From contig NZ_JXKQ01000003.1 of the NCBI RefSeq assembly GCF_001885945.1, positions 186,001 through 250,000 of the forward strand: a stretch of 64,000 bases of DNA, given 5' to 3'. Below, piece after piece: positions 8,574-17,043 of the stretch. The notes under the pieces are model-generated. The model saw only the letters and a list, made by a program, of their open reading frames with translations, searched no databases and was not told where the DNA came from. The translations under genes were made by a program, and so were the position numbers. Position 1 is the first letter of the stretch, and the number at the start of each line of letters is the position of its first letter. The stretch comes from Enterococcus hermanniensis. GTDB taxonomy: Bacteria > Bacillota > Bacilli > Lactobacillales > Enterococcaceae.

Positions 8574-8987
8574 TTATTTTGATTGGTGAAAATGTACTTC
8601 GTTTTTCTCCATATGAGCTTGATAATTTTCTATTTTCTTTTGCAATAACTGATATGATGCGCAAATTAAATCAACATTATCTAGTAATTTTTGTCCTTCT
8701 TTTTCTAATAGTTCTTTTCGTTGGGGAATAGTACTTTCACTATCTTCCATTATTAAAGAAATATATTCTTTTAAGGCTGTAATTCCCAAACCGGCTTTCC
8801 TCATTTGAATTATAAATTGAATTTGTTCAATATTGTTTTCATAAAATTGTTTTCGCCCATTTGCAGCACGTTTTATAGGTACAATAATCCCAATTTGTTC
8901 ATAATACCTAATAGTATCTTCTGTAGTATTAGCGAGCTTAGCTGCTTGCTTCATAGAAACTGGAAAATTAATTTCTTTTACAACCAT
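8574..8987 (-). CDS. MerR-family regulator
   Basis: A 137-aa MerR protein. The N-terminal winged HTH spans about 10-50 (MKQAAKLANTTEDTIRYYEQIGI), followed by the wing and a C-terminal dimer helix. Only one cysteine lies in the effector half, so it is not a typical metal sensor; it resembles the AdhR/NmlR-type regulators of aldehyde or electrophile response. It is the second gene after an aldo-keto reductase. The promoter in front of that gene has the 19-bp spacer and dyad that MerR proteins act on, so it probably controls its own operon. Confidence 0.85.
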   Translation of the reverse strand: MVVKEINFPVSMKQAAKLANTTEDTIRYYEQIGIIVPIKRAANGRKQFYENNIEQIQFIIQMRKAGLGITALKEYISLIMEDSESTIPQRKELLEKEGQKLLDNVDLICASYQLLQKKIENYQAHMEKNEVHFHQSK

Positions 8988-9110
8988 AGTACTCTTCTCT
9001 CCAAACTGGTTTATTATTAGTCATTTATTTAAAACGAAGCGATCAATCATTTTCTATAATTGATAGTATGTAATATATAGCCTCGCATCCCTTGCGTCAA
9101 CTCTTTTATT

Positions 9111-9968
9111 TTATACCTCGAATGTGAGTTTTTGCTGACTTAACATTTTAATGAATTCTGGGTCTCTGTGGCTAGGGTACACGGAGTGATCTTTATTTAG
9201 TTGGCTGATTATTTCCATATCACTATCTGTAAGTTTAAAATCAAAACTATTTATATTTTCAATCATACGGTTGACATGTGTCGTCTTAGGAATGGCAATA
9301 ATTCCTCTTTGTGTCAACCATCTAAGTATGATTTGGCTAACTGATACATTCCGTTTAGTAGCCATATCCATTAGAATCTCATTTTCAAAGACATTTTCTA
9401 TTCCCGATGCAAAAGGTGACCATGCTTCCATCGTAATACCCTCTTGAGTCATAAATTCTAATTCTTTTCTATTTTGTTTATATATGTGTGTTTCAATCTG
9501 ATTGACAGCTGGTACTACTCCACCACCATTACAAATCAAATTCATCAATTGATCTTCATAGAAATTTGAGACCCCAATTGCACGAATCAATTTTTTATCT
9601 AATAATTCATTCATTGCTTTCCATGACCCGAATACATCACCGTACGGCTGGTGTATCAACCATAAATCTAAATAATTAGTATCTAATAATTTTAACGTTC
9701 GTTCAAACGCTTTTAATGTATTTTCGTAGCCTGTATCAGTAATCCATAATTTGCTTGTTAAAAAAATTTCTTTTCTTGGAATACCGCTTGCTTTGATCCC
9801 CTTACCAACAGCTTTCTCATTCATATACCCAGCTGCCGTATCAATTAATCGGTAATCATTAAGTAATGCTGTTTTTACCATTTCTTCTGTTTCATCTGCG
9901 GTGGTTCTCAACACACCTAATCCTAAAAGAGGCATTTCAATACCATTATTTAAAGTTATCATTTCCAT
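9111..9968 (-). CDS. Aldo/keto reductase
   Basis: A 285-aa NADPH-dependent AKR5-like reductase. The catalytic tetrad is visible: Asp and Tyr in DTAAGYMNE, Lys in TSKLW, and His in LIHQPYG. The C-terminal cofactor loop IPKTTHVNRM binds the NADPH phosphate. Relatives reduce methylglyoxal, glyoxal and other aldehydes. AAGGAG lies eight bases before the ATG. It leads an operon with the MerR gene and is probably induced by reactive carbonyls through that regulator (inference). Confidence 0.9.
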   Translation of the reverse strand: MEMITLNNGIEMPLLGLGVLRTTADETEEMVKTALLNDYRLIDTAAGYMNEKAVGKGIKASGIPRKEIFLTSKLWITDTGYENTLKAFERTLKLLDTNYLDLWLIHQPYGDVFGSWKAMNELLDKKLIRAIGVSNFYEDQLMNLICNGGGVVPAVNQIETHIYKQNRKELEFMTQEGITMEAWSPFASGIENVFENEILMDMATKRNVSVSQIILRWLTQRGIIAIPKTTHVNRMIENINSFDFKLTDSDMEIISQLNKDHSVYPSHRDPEFIKMLSQQKLTFEV

Positions 9969-9997
9969 GCGATCATCTCCTTATTATTATATTTTGG

Positions 9998-10028
9998 ATA
10001 GTACAACTTGGGGTACACTCCAAGTCAA
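9998..10028 (-). promoter_or_regulatory. MerR-type promoter with 19-bp spacer and operator dyad
   Basis: On the minus strand TTGACT (10023-10028) and TACTAT (9998-10003) are separated by exactly 19 bp, too long for normal sigma-A use. The spacer region carries a 20-bp dyad (10006-10025; ACTTGGGGTA / CACTCCAAGT, arms 8/10 matched). This is the classic arrangement in which a MerR activator untwists the promoter. It serves the reductase-merR operon. Confidence 0.85.
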
Positions 10029-10252
10029 CAAAAAAAGCGTTCTTATTATTATTTTTTTCGTTTAATTAATTTAGAGTACCCATCTTTTCCATAAATAATT
10101 ACTAATGCAAGTGAGGTTTCGCATAAAATAATAGTAACTAAATCTTTTTTCATTTAACAGCAAACGATAGTTCCTTTTAACTATAAACTTGTGGACTGAG
10201 CCACTCGATAGGTAGTCTTATGCTCGTTAGAAATAGCAACGTAATAACTAGA

Positions 10253-10348
10253 CTAATCTATGATGTTACGTAAAAAAGAAAAAAATTTATTTGCTTGATA
10301 TATAATGTAGCTCACGGCTAGTAATGTTAGTGTGATCAATTGGTTCAC
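10253..10348 (-). CDS. Possible 31-aa hydrophobic membrane peptide (type I toxin-like)
   Basis: A short frame begins at GTG (10348), or at TTG three codons later with GGGGGA nine bases upstream. It encodes one membrane helix (LITLTLLAVSYIIYQ) followed by a short basic, aromatic tail with an F-L-R segment. The size and pattern resemble hydrophobic peptide toxins of type I toxin-antitoxin systems, but no known family is recognised. It lies alone in a 570-bp gene-free stretch next to an inverted repeat. No antisense RNA can be proven from the sequence. Confidence 0.35.
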   Translation of the reverse strand: MNQLITLTLLAVSYIIYQANKFFSFLRNIID

Positions 10349-10367
10349 TCCCCCTGTTCTTCTTGTC

Positions 10368-10402
10368 TTTACACTAATTTATTCAAGTAACATTAGTGTA
10401 AA
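10368..10402. repeat. Perfect 11-bp inverted repeat in gene-poor region
   Basis: TTTACACTAAT (10368-10378) and ATTAGTGTAAA (10392-10402) are perfect mirror arms around a 13-base loop. On the plus strand a T-rich tract follows. It could be a terminator of an RNA read rightward or an operator in front of the 31-aa peptide. A related CACACTAACATTAC segment lies inside that peptide frame. The rest of 10029-10472 holds no supported gene. Confidence 0.45.
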
Positions 10403-10472
10403 CTTTGCTTTTTTTAGAGCTTCGTTAACTGAGGGTTACTGGGATAATTACAAAGCTTTTTTACTAAAAGCT

Positions 10473-10524
10473 AAAAAAAACACTTCCCAAAAGTTAAGCC
10501 ATTCCTAACTTTTGAGTAGTGTTT
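10473..10524 (-). terminator. Terminator of the ABC exporter operon
   Basis: A strong stem, AAACACT..CAAAAGTTA against TAACTTTTG..AGTGTTT, is followed by T8 on the minus strand, about 20 bases past the permease stop. Confidence 0.85.
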
Positions 10525-10545
10525 AAGTGATTTATACATCCCATT

Positions 10546-11271
10546 TTAGAGAGGTAAATCTTTTTTTGTAAACCAAATTCCACCTACACTATATCCTATG
10601 ATAGCAATTATTCCTAAAATGCTCAGTTGCGCAACCCATTGTCCTTTATCAGCAATGATATCCCCGATGTTATACAAAGACACAATCGTTAAATCTTTAA
10701 ATACATCTAGCCCTGTTACTCCATAATTTGAAAATGAACCGATTAATGCTAATAGTAAAAAGGCTACAACAATCATTCCACCAGATCCAATAGAATATTT
10801 AGATAAATTGAAAATCCCTGAGGTCATAAAACAAATACTACTTAAAGCAAGTGCAACTAAAAGAGCTCCCAAGTTCATATAAACGATGGTATCTGTTGCA
10901 AAGGATGCCTGAGCCGAAAGTGTTTGATTACAAAGTAAAAAGTTAATCGTTAATAAAGAAAAGGTTACAAATAGAGAACCTGCTAGATAAATCAGTTGAG
11001 TGATCACCACTTTAGACCGCTTGATCGGTGTGGAAAGAATGTATGCCATAGAACCTCTATCAACTTGCCCAGCTAATAAATTATTTGTTGCTATGACAAT
11101 ATACAACGCACACATCATTAAACATAACATTCCATAATACATGGTCGGAACTAATTGTGACATTCCGTCCATTAATAGTAATTGAGCTAGAATGACATTC
11201 ATAATAACTGTTACGATACCCCATAAGGATATATTTGCTTTGATTGATTGTTTAAGTAATGGAAAACTCAT
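10546..11271 (-). CDS. ABC exporter permease (ABC-2 type)
   Basis: A 241-aa membrane protein with six hydrophobic helices (about 15-35, 45-69, 90-110, 128-152, 163-180, 215-234) and no ATPase motif, as in BcrB-like peptide or antibiotic exporters. It starts directly after the stop of the second ATPase gene. With the two ATPases it forms an exporter. It is divergent from a two-component system, which points to induction by a cell-envelope compound. The substrate is unknown. Confidence 0.78.
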   Translation of the reverse strand: MSFPLLKQSIKANISLWGIVTVIMNVILAQLLLMDGMSQLVPTMYYGMLCLMMCALYIVIATNNLLAGQVDRGSMAYILSTPIKRSKVVITQLIYLAGSLFVTFSLLTINFLLCNQTLSAQASFATDTIVYMNLGALLVALALSSICFMTSGIFNLSKYSIGSGGMIVVAFLLLALIGSFSNYGVTGLDVFKDLTIVSLYNIGDIIADKGQWVAQLSILGIIAIIGYSVGGIWFTKKDLPL

Positions 11272-12177
11272 TTATAAAACCTCCAAGTTTAATTTTTCTT
11301 CAAAATAATCGTCTAAACCACGTTGATCAAATGTCATATTTTCAATCTCAACTTGTTTGATCTGATCAGTAAAAATGTTGAATTCTTTGTCCGTTATTTG
11401 TACTGTTAAAGTATTTTTTGAATCATCTCTGCTAAGAATGTTCACGTTTGTTTTAATAATTTTTTTAAAGTCAGTTCTTTTTTTCAATTTAATAGTTACT
11501 TTTTGGAACGTATTTATTGTTTGGATTTTACTTTGGTCAATGATATCTATCATTTTTCCATTTTGAATAAACGCTATTTTGTCACATGTTGGTTCTAACT
11601 CATTAAACATATGACTACTCATTACAATGGTTGTCCCTTTTTCTTTTGCATCTAAAACTAATTGAATAAATATGTCTCTCATTACAGGATCTAGACCGGT
11701 AGTTGGTTCATCTAGCAATAAAATATCAGGTTCAGACATAAAAGCATCGACAATCGCAGTTTTTTGCTTCATTCCTTTGCTCATCCTTTTTATATCTGCT
11801 GAGGTGTCTAATTTTAAATCTTGGATTAACCGGTTAATTTTAGTAGCATCCTTTAAGTGTAGTAGTTCTGATTGCATTTTTAAGAAAGTATTCCCAGATT
11901 TAGTATCCGGGAAAGCAATTTCTCCTGGGACATAACCTATATGTTTTTTTAATTCAGCTGGATTTTTCCATGCATCTTTTCCTAAAATAGATATATTCCC
12001 AGCTGTTGGTTTTAAAAAGCCCATCATCTGACGCAAAGTCGTGGTCTTTCCACTACCATTTACGCCGACAATCCCAAAGACTTCTCCTTTTTTTATTTCA
12101 AAATTAAAATCAAAAATCCCTTTTTGCTTTCCATAATCTTTTGTTAAATGTTCTACTTTTATTATTGGCGTTATCAT
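11272..12177 (-). CDS. ABC transporter ATP-binding protein (second ATPase)
   Basis: A 301-aa BcrA/CcmA-type ATPase: Walker A GVNGSGKTTT near 39-48, an RMSKGMKQK signature, Walker B ILLLDEPTTGLDP, and an H-loop histidine in VMSSHMF. Its start overlaps the stop of the upstream ATPase gene (12174-12177), which indicates translational coupling. The C-terminal third is a family-specific regulatory domain. It probably pairs with the upstream ATPase as a heterodimer on the six-helix permease. Confidence 0.88.
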   Translation of the reverse strand: MITPIIKVEHLTKDYGKQKGIFDFNFEIKKGEVFGIVGVNGSGKTTTLRQMMGFLKPTAGNISILGKDAWKNPAELKKHIGYVPGEIAFPDTKSGNTFLKMQSELLHLKDATKINRLIQDLKLDTSADIKRMSKGMKQKTAIVDAFMSEPDILLLDEPTTGLDPVMRDIFIQLVLDAKEKGTTIVMSSHMFNELEPTCDKIAFIQNGKMIDIIDQSKIQTINTFQKVTIKLKKRTDFKKIIKTNVNILSRDDSKNTLTVQITDKEFNIFTDQIKQVEIENMTFDQRGLDDYFEEKLNLEVL

Positions 12178-13091
12178 TTTTCCAACCCCTTAAATAGTTT
12201 ATCCGAACGATAAAAATCTAAAAAATATTCCTCCAGGTTAAAATGGATCTCTTTGAATTTTGTAATCTTAAATTGGCTTAGTTCTGAAAAAAGTTCATTT
12301 AATTTCTCTTTACGAGTACTTATTTCAAGTCCCATTCCAACTGGATTGAATTGAATATTTATTGAATGTAATTGTTTCTTTAACAAATTTAATTCTGTTT
12401 TGGAACTCACTTGCAACGCATATTTTTTTTCATCTTCATTTTTCAGTGTACTAGCATCTATTTCCGAAATTAATCGACCATCTTTTATAATAGCAATTCG
12501 ATCACAAGTCGCTTCAATTTCAGGGAAAATGTGGCTAGAAAGAAGAATAGTTTTTCCCCTTTTTTTCTCTTCAATCATATATTGAACAAATTGTTCTTGC
12601 ATTACTGGATCCAAACCACTTGTGGGCTCGTCTAAAATGAGAACCTCAGGATCATTCATAAAGGCAGTTACAATCGCAAGTTTTCGTTTGTTGCCTAAAC
12701 TCATTTTTTTAGTACTTCCCTCAGGATCCAATTCAAATCGTTTTAGTAAGTAATTCAAATAATCGTCATTTTCTGATTTCCTCATTTTTTGCATCATTCT
12801 AATAAATTGCCAGCCCGTTAATCCTTCTGGAAGATTAATTTCGCCCGGTAAATAGCCGATATTTTCCATGATTTTTGCATAATTTTTACTTGCATCTAAA
12901 CCTAAAATTTTACTACTTCCTTGGTCAGGTTGTGTGAACCCCATTAAATGACGTATGGTAGTTGTTTTACCAGCACCATTGGGTCCTAAAAAGCCAAAAA
13001 CTTCTCCTTTTTTAACAGCAAAATTAACATTGAATATTCCACGACCATGCCCAAAATCTTTAGTAAGATTATTTATTTCAATAGCATTCAT
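12174..13091 (-). CDS. ABC transporter ATP-binding protein (first ATPase)
   Basis: A 305-aa ATPase closely related to its downstream neighbour: Walker A GPNGAGKTTT, a KMSLGNKRKLAIV signature in which the usual LSGGQ is degenerate, Walker B VLILDEPTSGLDP, and H-loop LLSSHIF. AAGGAG precedes the ATG. It is the first gene of the three-gene exporter operon, facing away from the response regulator gene at 13304. Confidence 0.88.
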   Translation of the reverse strand: MNAIEINNLTKDFGHGRGIFNVNFAVKKGEVFGFLGPNGAGKTTTIRHLMGFTQPDQGSSKILGLDASKNYAKIMENIGYLPGEINLPEGLTGWQFIRMMQKMRKSENDDYLNYLLKRFELDPEGSTKKMSLGNKRKLAIVTAFMNDPEVLILDEPTSGLDPVMQEQFVQYMIEEKKRGKTILLSSHIFPEIEATCDRIAIIKDGRLISEIDASTLKNEDEKKYALQVSSKTELNLLKKQLHSINIQFNPVGMGLEISTRKEKLNELFSELSQFKITKFKEIHFNLEEYFLDFYRSDKLFKGLEK

Positions 13092-13303
13092 AAATAAGAC
13101 TCCTTTTCTGTTTATCTTTTTGCTGAAATGAGAATAACTTTTATAAGTAAACTGTAAGTAAACAAAAAAATTTCTGAAAACAAATAAGGCTTTAATAGAT
13201 TCTTCTTACTATAGAAGTCATGTTAAAATTATAAATATTAAACCCTTAATTTACTTTGAGTTTTCTTTTAACAAGTATTCTTATAAAAAAGGAGGAATTT
13301 TAA

Positions 13304-13975
13304 ATGGCAACTATATTAATCGCGGAAGATGAAAAAAATATTCAACTATTAATTCAAGCGCAATTAAAAGCCTTTTATGAGATTATTGTGGCGAACGATG
13401 GCTTGGAAGCAATGGAGATAATTGAAACAACCCATATAGATTTATTGATCACAGATATAATGATGCCTCGTATGGATGGAATTGATTTGGTCACTGAAAT
13501 TCGTCAATCTGGGTATAAAATGCCCATCATTATGTTGACGGCTAAACAAACTATTTCCGATAAAAGAACAGGATTCCATTCTGGAGCAGATGATTACTTA
13601 ACAAAACCTGTCAATTATGAAGAGTTGATATTACGAGTCGAGGCCTTAATGCGCAGAGCCCATATTGAAGTAGCTCGTCAAATAAAAATTGGTGAAGTTA
13701 TTTTGAATGAAGATACCTACATGATTAGTAAAAATAATTATGGGATTGAATTACCAAAAAAGGAATTTGCTTTACTATTTAAGCTTCTATCTTATCCAAA
13801 TCAAATATTTACAAAAAACCAATTATTAGATGAGATTTGGGGGTTTGATTCTGAAAGCGGTGAAGATACCATAAAAACCCACATAAGTCGTATTAGGAAG
13901 AAGTGTGAAATTTTTGAAGAGTTTAAAATTAAAACGGTTAAAGGATTGGGCTATAAAGGTGAAATCTTGGTTTAA
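13304..13975 (+). CDS. OmpR-family response regulator
   Basis: A 223-aa regulator. The receiver domain carries the acidic pair ED near 8-9, the phospho-acceptor Asp in LLITDIMMP and the Lys in LTKP. The C-terminal winged HTH follows (TIKTHISRIRKKCE). AAAGGAGG precedes the ATG. It overlaps the sensor kinase gene and is divergent from the ABC exporter, the arrangement typical of drug- or peptide-induced exporters. Expected targets are the exporter promoter in 13092-13303 and its own. Confidence 0.92.
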   Translation: MATILIAEDEKNIQLLIQAQLKAFYEIIVANDGLEAMEIIETTHIDLLITDIMMPRMDGIDLVTEIRQSGYKMPIIMLTAKQTISDKRTGFHSGADDYLTKPVNYEELILRVEALMRRAHIEVARQIKIGEVILNEDTYMISKNNYGIELPKKEFALLFKLLSYPNQIFTKNQLLDEIWGFDSESGEDTIKTHISRIRKKCEIFEEFKIKTVKGLGYKGEILV

Positions 13976-15002
13976 GAAAAAAAATAAGAAAAAAAACCCC
14001 TTTAGACTATGGGTCTTTTTTCAATCAACAATTATTTTTATTACGGTCAATATGGCCATACAATGGAATGCTTTTTTTCAAAATTATATTTTAAATAATA
14101 GAAAAAAATATTATCCTGAAAAGGAACTAGGTGCTAGTTATTTAATCATTATTGTATTAATTATTGTTTTCTACTTTGTATCAAAAAAATCATTTCAATA
14201 TACCACAAAAATAACTGATGGAATAAATGATGTGGCCAATGGTGATTATACTGTAAAATTGGATGTTGCTGAAGGTGGCCCTTACAAGGATGTATTCAAA
14301 AATTTTAATAAAATGACTGATGAGTTGAATAGCGTAACTACCTTGAAAAGTGATTTTATTAATAACTTTTCTCATGAATTTAAAACACCTATTGCCTCAA
14401 TACAAGGCTTTGCCGAGTTGCTACTAAAGACTGATATCCCAGAAGACGATAAAAATAACTATTTGAAAATCATCGCAAATGAGTCTGCTCGGCTAAGTGA
14501 ATTATCCAATAATATTATGTTATTAACTTCTTTGGAATCTCAAGAAATTGTTGTTGAAATGCAGTCCTACGCCTTAGAAGAACAATTGAAACAGGTTATC
14601 ATCCTTTTAATGCCTCAACTTACCCACAAAAATATTGCCATAAATGTAGATTTGGTTCCAATGGCATATTATGGAAATAAGTCCATGATGCAGCAATTAT
14701 GGACAAATATTTTAACTAATTCAATTAAGTTTACACCTGAAAATGGCGCAATATCAGTTTCATCTAAAGTAGTGAGAGAAAAATATATTGTTTCTTTTAA
14801 AGATTCTGGTATTGGGATGGATGAAGAAACAAAAAACAAAATTTTTGATAAGTTTTATCAAAAACAAAAAAATTCAGAAGCTAAAGGCTTAGGACTGGGA
14901 TTATCGATCGTGAAAAGAATTTTAGAGCTTATTGATGGAGAGGTTACTGTTTCAAGTAGTCCTGAAAAAGGGTCAACGTTCATTTTTTCTATTAAATGTT
15001 AA
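13959..15002 (+). CDS. Sensor histidine kinase of the exporter-linked two-component system
   Basis: A kinase of about 347 aa: a basic start, two transmembrane helices with a short outer loop (LWVFFQSTIIFITVNMAI and SYLIIIVLIIVFYFV), HAMP, H-box FSHEFKTPIA, N-box LWTNILTNSIKF, G1 DSGIGMD and G2 GLGLGLS. The small outer loop suggests sensing in the membrane or through the exporter. The frame is open from an ATG at 13905 deep inside the regulator gene. I prefer GTG at 13959, 12 bases after AAAGGA and overlapping the regulator stop by 17 bases. Confidence 0.85.
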   Translation: MKSWFKKKNKKKNPFRLWVFFQSTIIFITVNMAIQWNAFFQNYILNNRKKYYPEKELGASYLIIIVLIIVFYFVSKKSFQYTTKITDGINDVANGDYTVKLDVAEGGPYKDVFKNFNKMTDELNSVTTLKSDFINNFSHEFKTPIASIQGFAELLLKTDIPEDDKNNYLKIIANESARLSELSNNIMLLTSLESQEIVVEMQSYALEEQLKQVIILLMPQLTHKNIAINVDLVPMAYYGNKSMMQQLWTNILTNSIKFTPENGAISVSSKVVREKYIVSFKDSGIGMDEETKNKIFDKFYQKQKNSEAKGLGLGLSIVKRILELIDGEVTVSSSPEKGSTFIFSIKC

Positions 15003-15147
15003 AGGTTTAGCTGATAATTTAAAAGTCTATAAGACATGTCATCTAAAACCTGCTCTACACTTTAATTATATTCAATATTTCCACAGATCAATCTTATATA
15101 AGGCATATGGTTCTTCCTGGTATTTCTTTATAAATAATACTTAAAAA

Positions 15148-15171
15148 CCACTCGGGTGATTTTCCGAGTGG
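15148..15171 (+). terminator. Hairpin after the sensor kinase gene
   Basis: A perfect 8-bp stem (CCACTCGG / CCGAGTGG) lies in the 277-bp gap after the kinase. No strong T-run follows, so it may be a weak terminator. Nothing else is seen between 15003 and 15279. Confidence 0.45.
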
Positions 15172-15279
15172 CCGATGAAAATACTTTTACTATTATAAGA
15201 AAAGACTTAGAAGAGATTTTCTAACTATCTGCTCGAAAGCAAGTCTACTTCCCCTTATAGTCGCTGATCAGTTCATACG

Positions 15280-16179
15280 CTAATTATTTTTTGAAGTTTG
15301 TGCTTTCTGAATATTAGCGAATACCTTTGCGAAGTCTTTATTTTTTACTTTTCCTAAAAAGTAGTTGGACTGGGTGATTTCTCCATATAATTTATCCGGA
15401 GTTTGTTGGAACCGTGCCATTTGGCCAAATCCTTTCGCAACAGTTTCAGGCAATCCAGCTTCCATAAAATTAGCAATTAAAGTATCTATAGTAATCTTAA
15501 TGTACTTAACCGTAAGTCCGTTTTCAGCTAGTGCATCGATCCAATCTTGTCCAGTTGCCCAATCGCTAACTACATATTTCACCGAACTAACCGTCTGATT
15601 GGAATGAAGATTGAGTATTTCTTGAAATATACAGTCTGCAATATCAGCAGGATCGACCCACGCTCGTTTGGTATCACTAGCGATTGCTTCATAGATTGTA
15701 TTTTCAGAATTAATTGTTTCTAATTCACTAAAATGATTCGTATAGAAACCCATTGGCCGTATATGAGTGATTGCAACTTCTTCTATTGCATTTAATGCAT
15801 CTTCCATATAATGATATTGGTATAAAATACCAGCTTCTGGCGTTTGTGCCCCCACGGAACTTAGATTAATTACTTTCTTTACACCGGAATTTCGAATGGC
15901 TTGACTATAAATATCTGCTAGATCTAGCATAGAAGTCTCAGTCGGACTGTATGCTTTGCTTGAAATCATCAAATACACAACATCGCTTCCTTCAAAAGTT
16001 CGAGTCAAAAAATCTGAATCAGTATTGGTACCAAGAGCTGCCTTAGCCCCAAGAGCCAGAAGTGGTTTTACCCCTTCTTGTCTTGAAGTAATAACAGTAA
16101 CATCATGACCTGCTTCAATTAATTGTGGAACTAAATTACGATTGATATTTCCTAAAGAACCTAAAAGTGTGATTTTCAT
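15280..16179 (-). CDS. NmrA-like NAD(P)-binding protein
   Basis: An atypical short-chain dehydrogenase of about 299 aa (NmrA/QOR2 group). The N-terminal MKITLLGSLGNINRN is a Rossmann glycine motif variant with NINRN where the usual third glycine lies, and the SDR catalytic Tyr-x3-Lys is not evident (YQYHYMEDA is the nearest). Family members act as redox sensors or quinone/azo reductases. The ATG at 16179 has AAGGA 11 bases upstream; the ATG at 16191 touches it. It is divergent from a TetR regulator whose operator-like repeats bracket its promoter. Confidence 0.75.
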   Translation of the reverse strand: MKITLLGSLGNINRNLVPQLIEAGHDVTVITSRQEGVKPLLALGAKAALGTNTDSDFLTRTFEGSDVVYLMISSKAYSPTETSMLDLADIYSQAIRNSGVKKVINLSSVGAQTPEAGILYQYHYMEDALNAIEEVAITHIRPMGFYTNHFSELETINSENTIYEAIASDTKRAWVDPADIADCIFQEILNLHSNQTVSSVKYVVSDWATGQDWIDALAENGLTVKYIKITIDTLIANFMEAGLPETVAKGFGQMARFQQTPDKLYGEITQSNYFLGKVKNKDFAKVFANIQKAQTSKNN

Positions 16180-16209
16180 TGTTTTTACCATCCTTATTTG
16201 ATAGAATAA

Positions 16210-16281
16210 TGTCTCAAAGTGACATTCAGGAGTTTACTACCATTTTTTTATACTGTCAACAAAAAATGTCTCAAAGTGACA
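16210..16281. promoter_or_regulatory. Divergent promoter bracketed by two identical TetR-type operators
   Basis: TGTCTCAAAGTGACA occurs identically at 16210-16224 and 16267-16281. Each copy is an imperfect palindrome (TGTCnCnnnGnGACA). Between them, on the minus strand, lie TTGACA (16254-16259) and, after 17 bp, TAAACT (16231-16236), the promoter of the NmrA-like gene. One operator overlaps the transcript start region and the other lies upstream of -35 and next to the tetR leader. Binding of the adjacent TetR protein is inferred. Confidence 0.75.
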
Positions 16282-16298
16282 CCGAGGAGAATTCATCC

Positions 16299-16865
16299 AT
16301 GAAAAGTAAAGAAAAATTGCAACTGGCTGCTAACAAATTATTTATTGAAAATGGCTATGAGAACACAACTATTGAGCAAATTGCCCAATTAGCAGGCGTG
16401 ACAAAGCGAACATTCTATCGCCAATTTAAAGATAAGTCTGATGTATTATTTGATGCTGACAATAAATTAGGTAAATCTGTAGCAGCATATATCAAAGAAC
16501 AGGATAATAGCAATTCTAATTATATCAGAACTGGGGTAGATGCCTTTATTGACCTTACAGCACCCATGTTTTCTGCTGAACGTGAGAGGATAATAACTAG
16601 ATATCACATTATTCAAAATCATCCTGACTTATTAGAAAGAGAACTTTTAAAGATGTTCGAGTTGACTGAAACAATCAAAGACGCTCTAAAAAGTGCAGGT
16701 TTAGTCGATCAAAATGATTGTGATACTACAGCAGAACTGATTGTGTTGATCTTCAAACTAGCTTTTCAACGATTTGTGGACGAAGAGACAAAAAGCTTTG
16801 TGGAATGGCTAAATTACTTTTTTGATAAATGTAGCTTTTTAATCGATAAAGAAAAGACTATCTGA
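16299..16865 (+). CDS. TetR-family regulator
   Basis: A regulator of about 188 aa. The N-terminal HTH (TIEQIAQLAGVTKRTFYRQFKDK) is typical of TetR, and the C-terminal helical ligand domain is not family-specific. An upstream in-frame ATG exists at 16179, but GAGGAG lies nine bases before the ATG at 16299 and the extra 40 residues would be encoded by the operator region. It is divergent from the NmrA-like gene, which it most likely represses. Confidence 0.85.
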   Translation: MKSKEKLQLAANKLFIENGYENTTIEQIAQLAGVTKRTFYRQFKDKSDVLFDADNKLGKSVAAYIKEQDNSNSNYIRTGVDAFIDLTAPMFSAERERIITRYHIIQNHPDLLERELLKMFELTETIKDALKSAGLVDQNDCDTTAELIVLIFKLAFQRFVDEETKSFVEWLNYFFDKCSFLIDKEKTI

Positions 16866-16891
16866 AATAGATCCATAGTTGCTTACTTTAT

Positions 16892-16929
16892 AACAAAAAT
16901 AGAGCCTCATTCGAGACTCTATTTTTGTT
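16892..16929 (+). terminator. Terminator of the TetR gene
   Basis: A 13-bp stem AACAAAAATAGAG / CTCTATTTTTGTT about 25 bases past the stop codon. Confidence 0.8.
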
Positions 16930-17043
16930 ATTTATTTTTAATTTAATTTATCAAGCGCTCAAAATTTTTACTTTCTTTTAAGAGCTCTAGCTAGAAGAAA
17001 AGTTCATGGAAATAGCTTTTTTAACTATTGAACGCTTGTGGAT

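Noticed and set aside
13905-13958. Upstream ATG start for the exporter-linked kinase
   Set aside because: It would overlap the regulator gene by 71 bases without a ribosome-binding site; GTG at 13959 is better placed.
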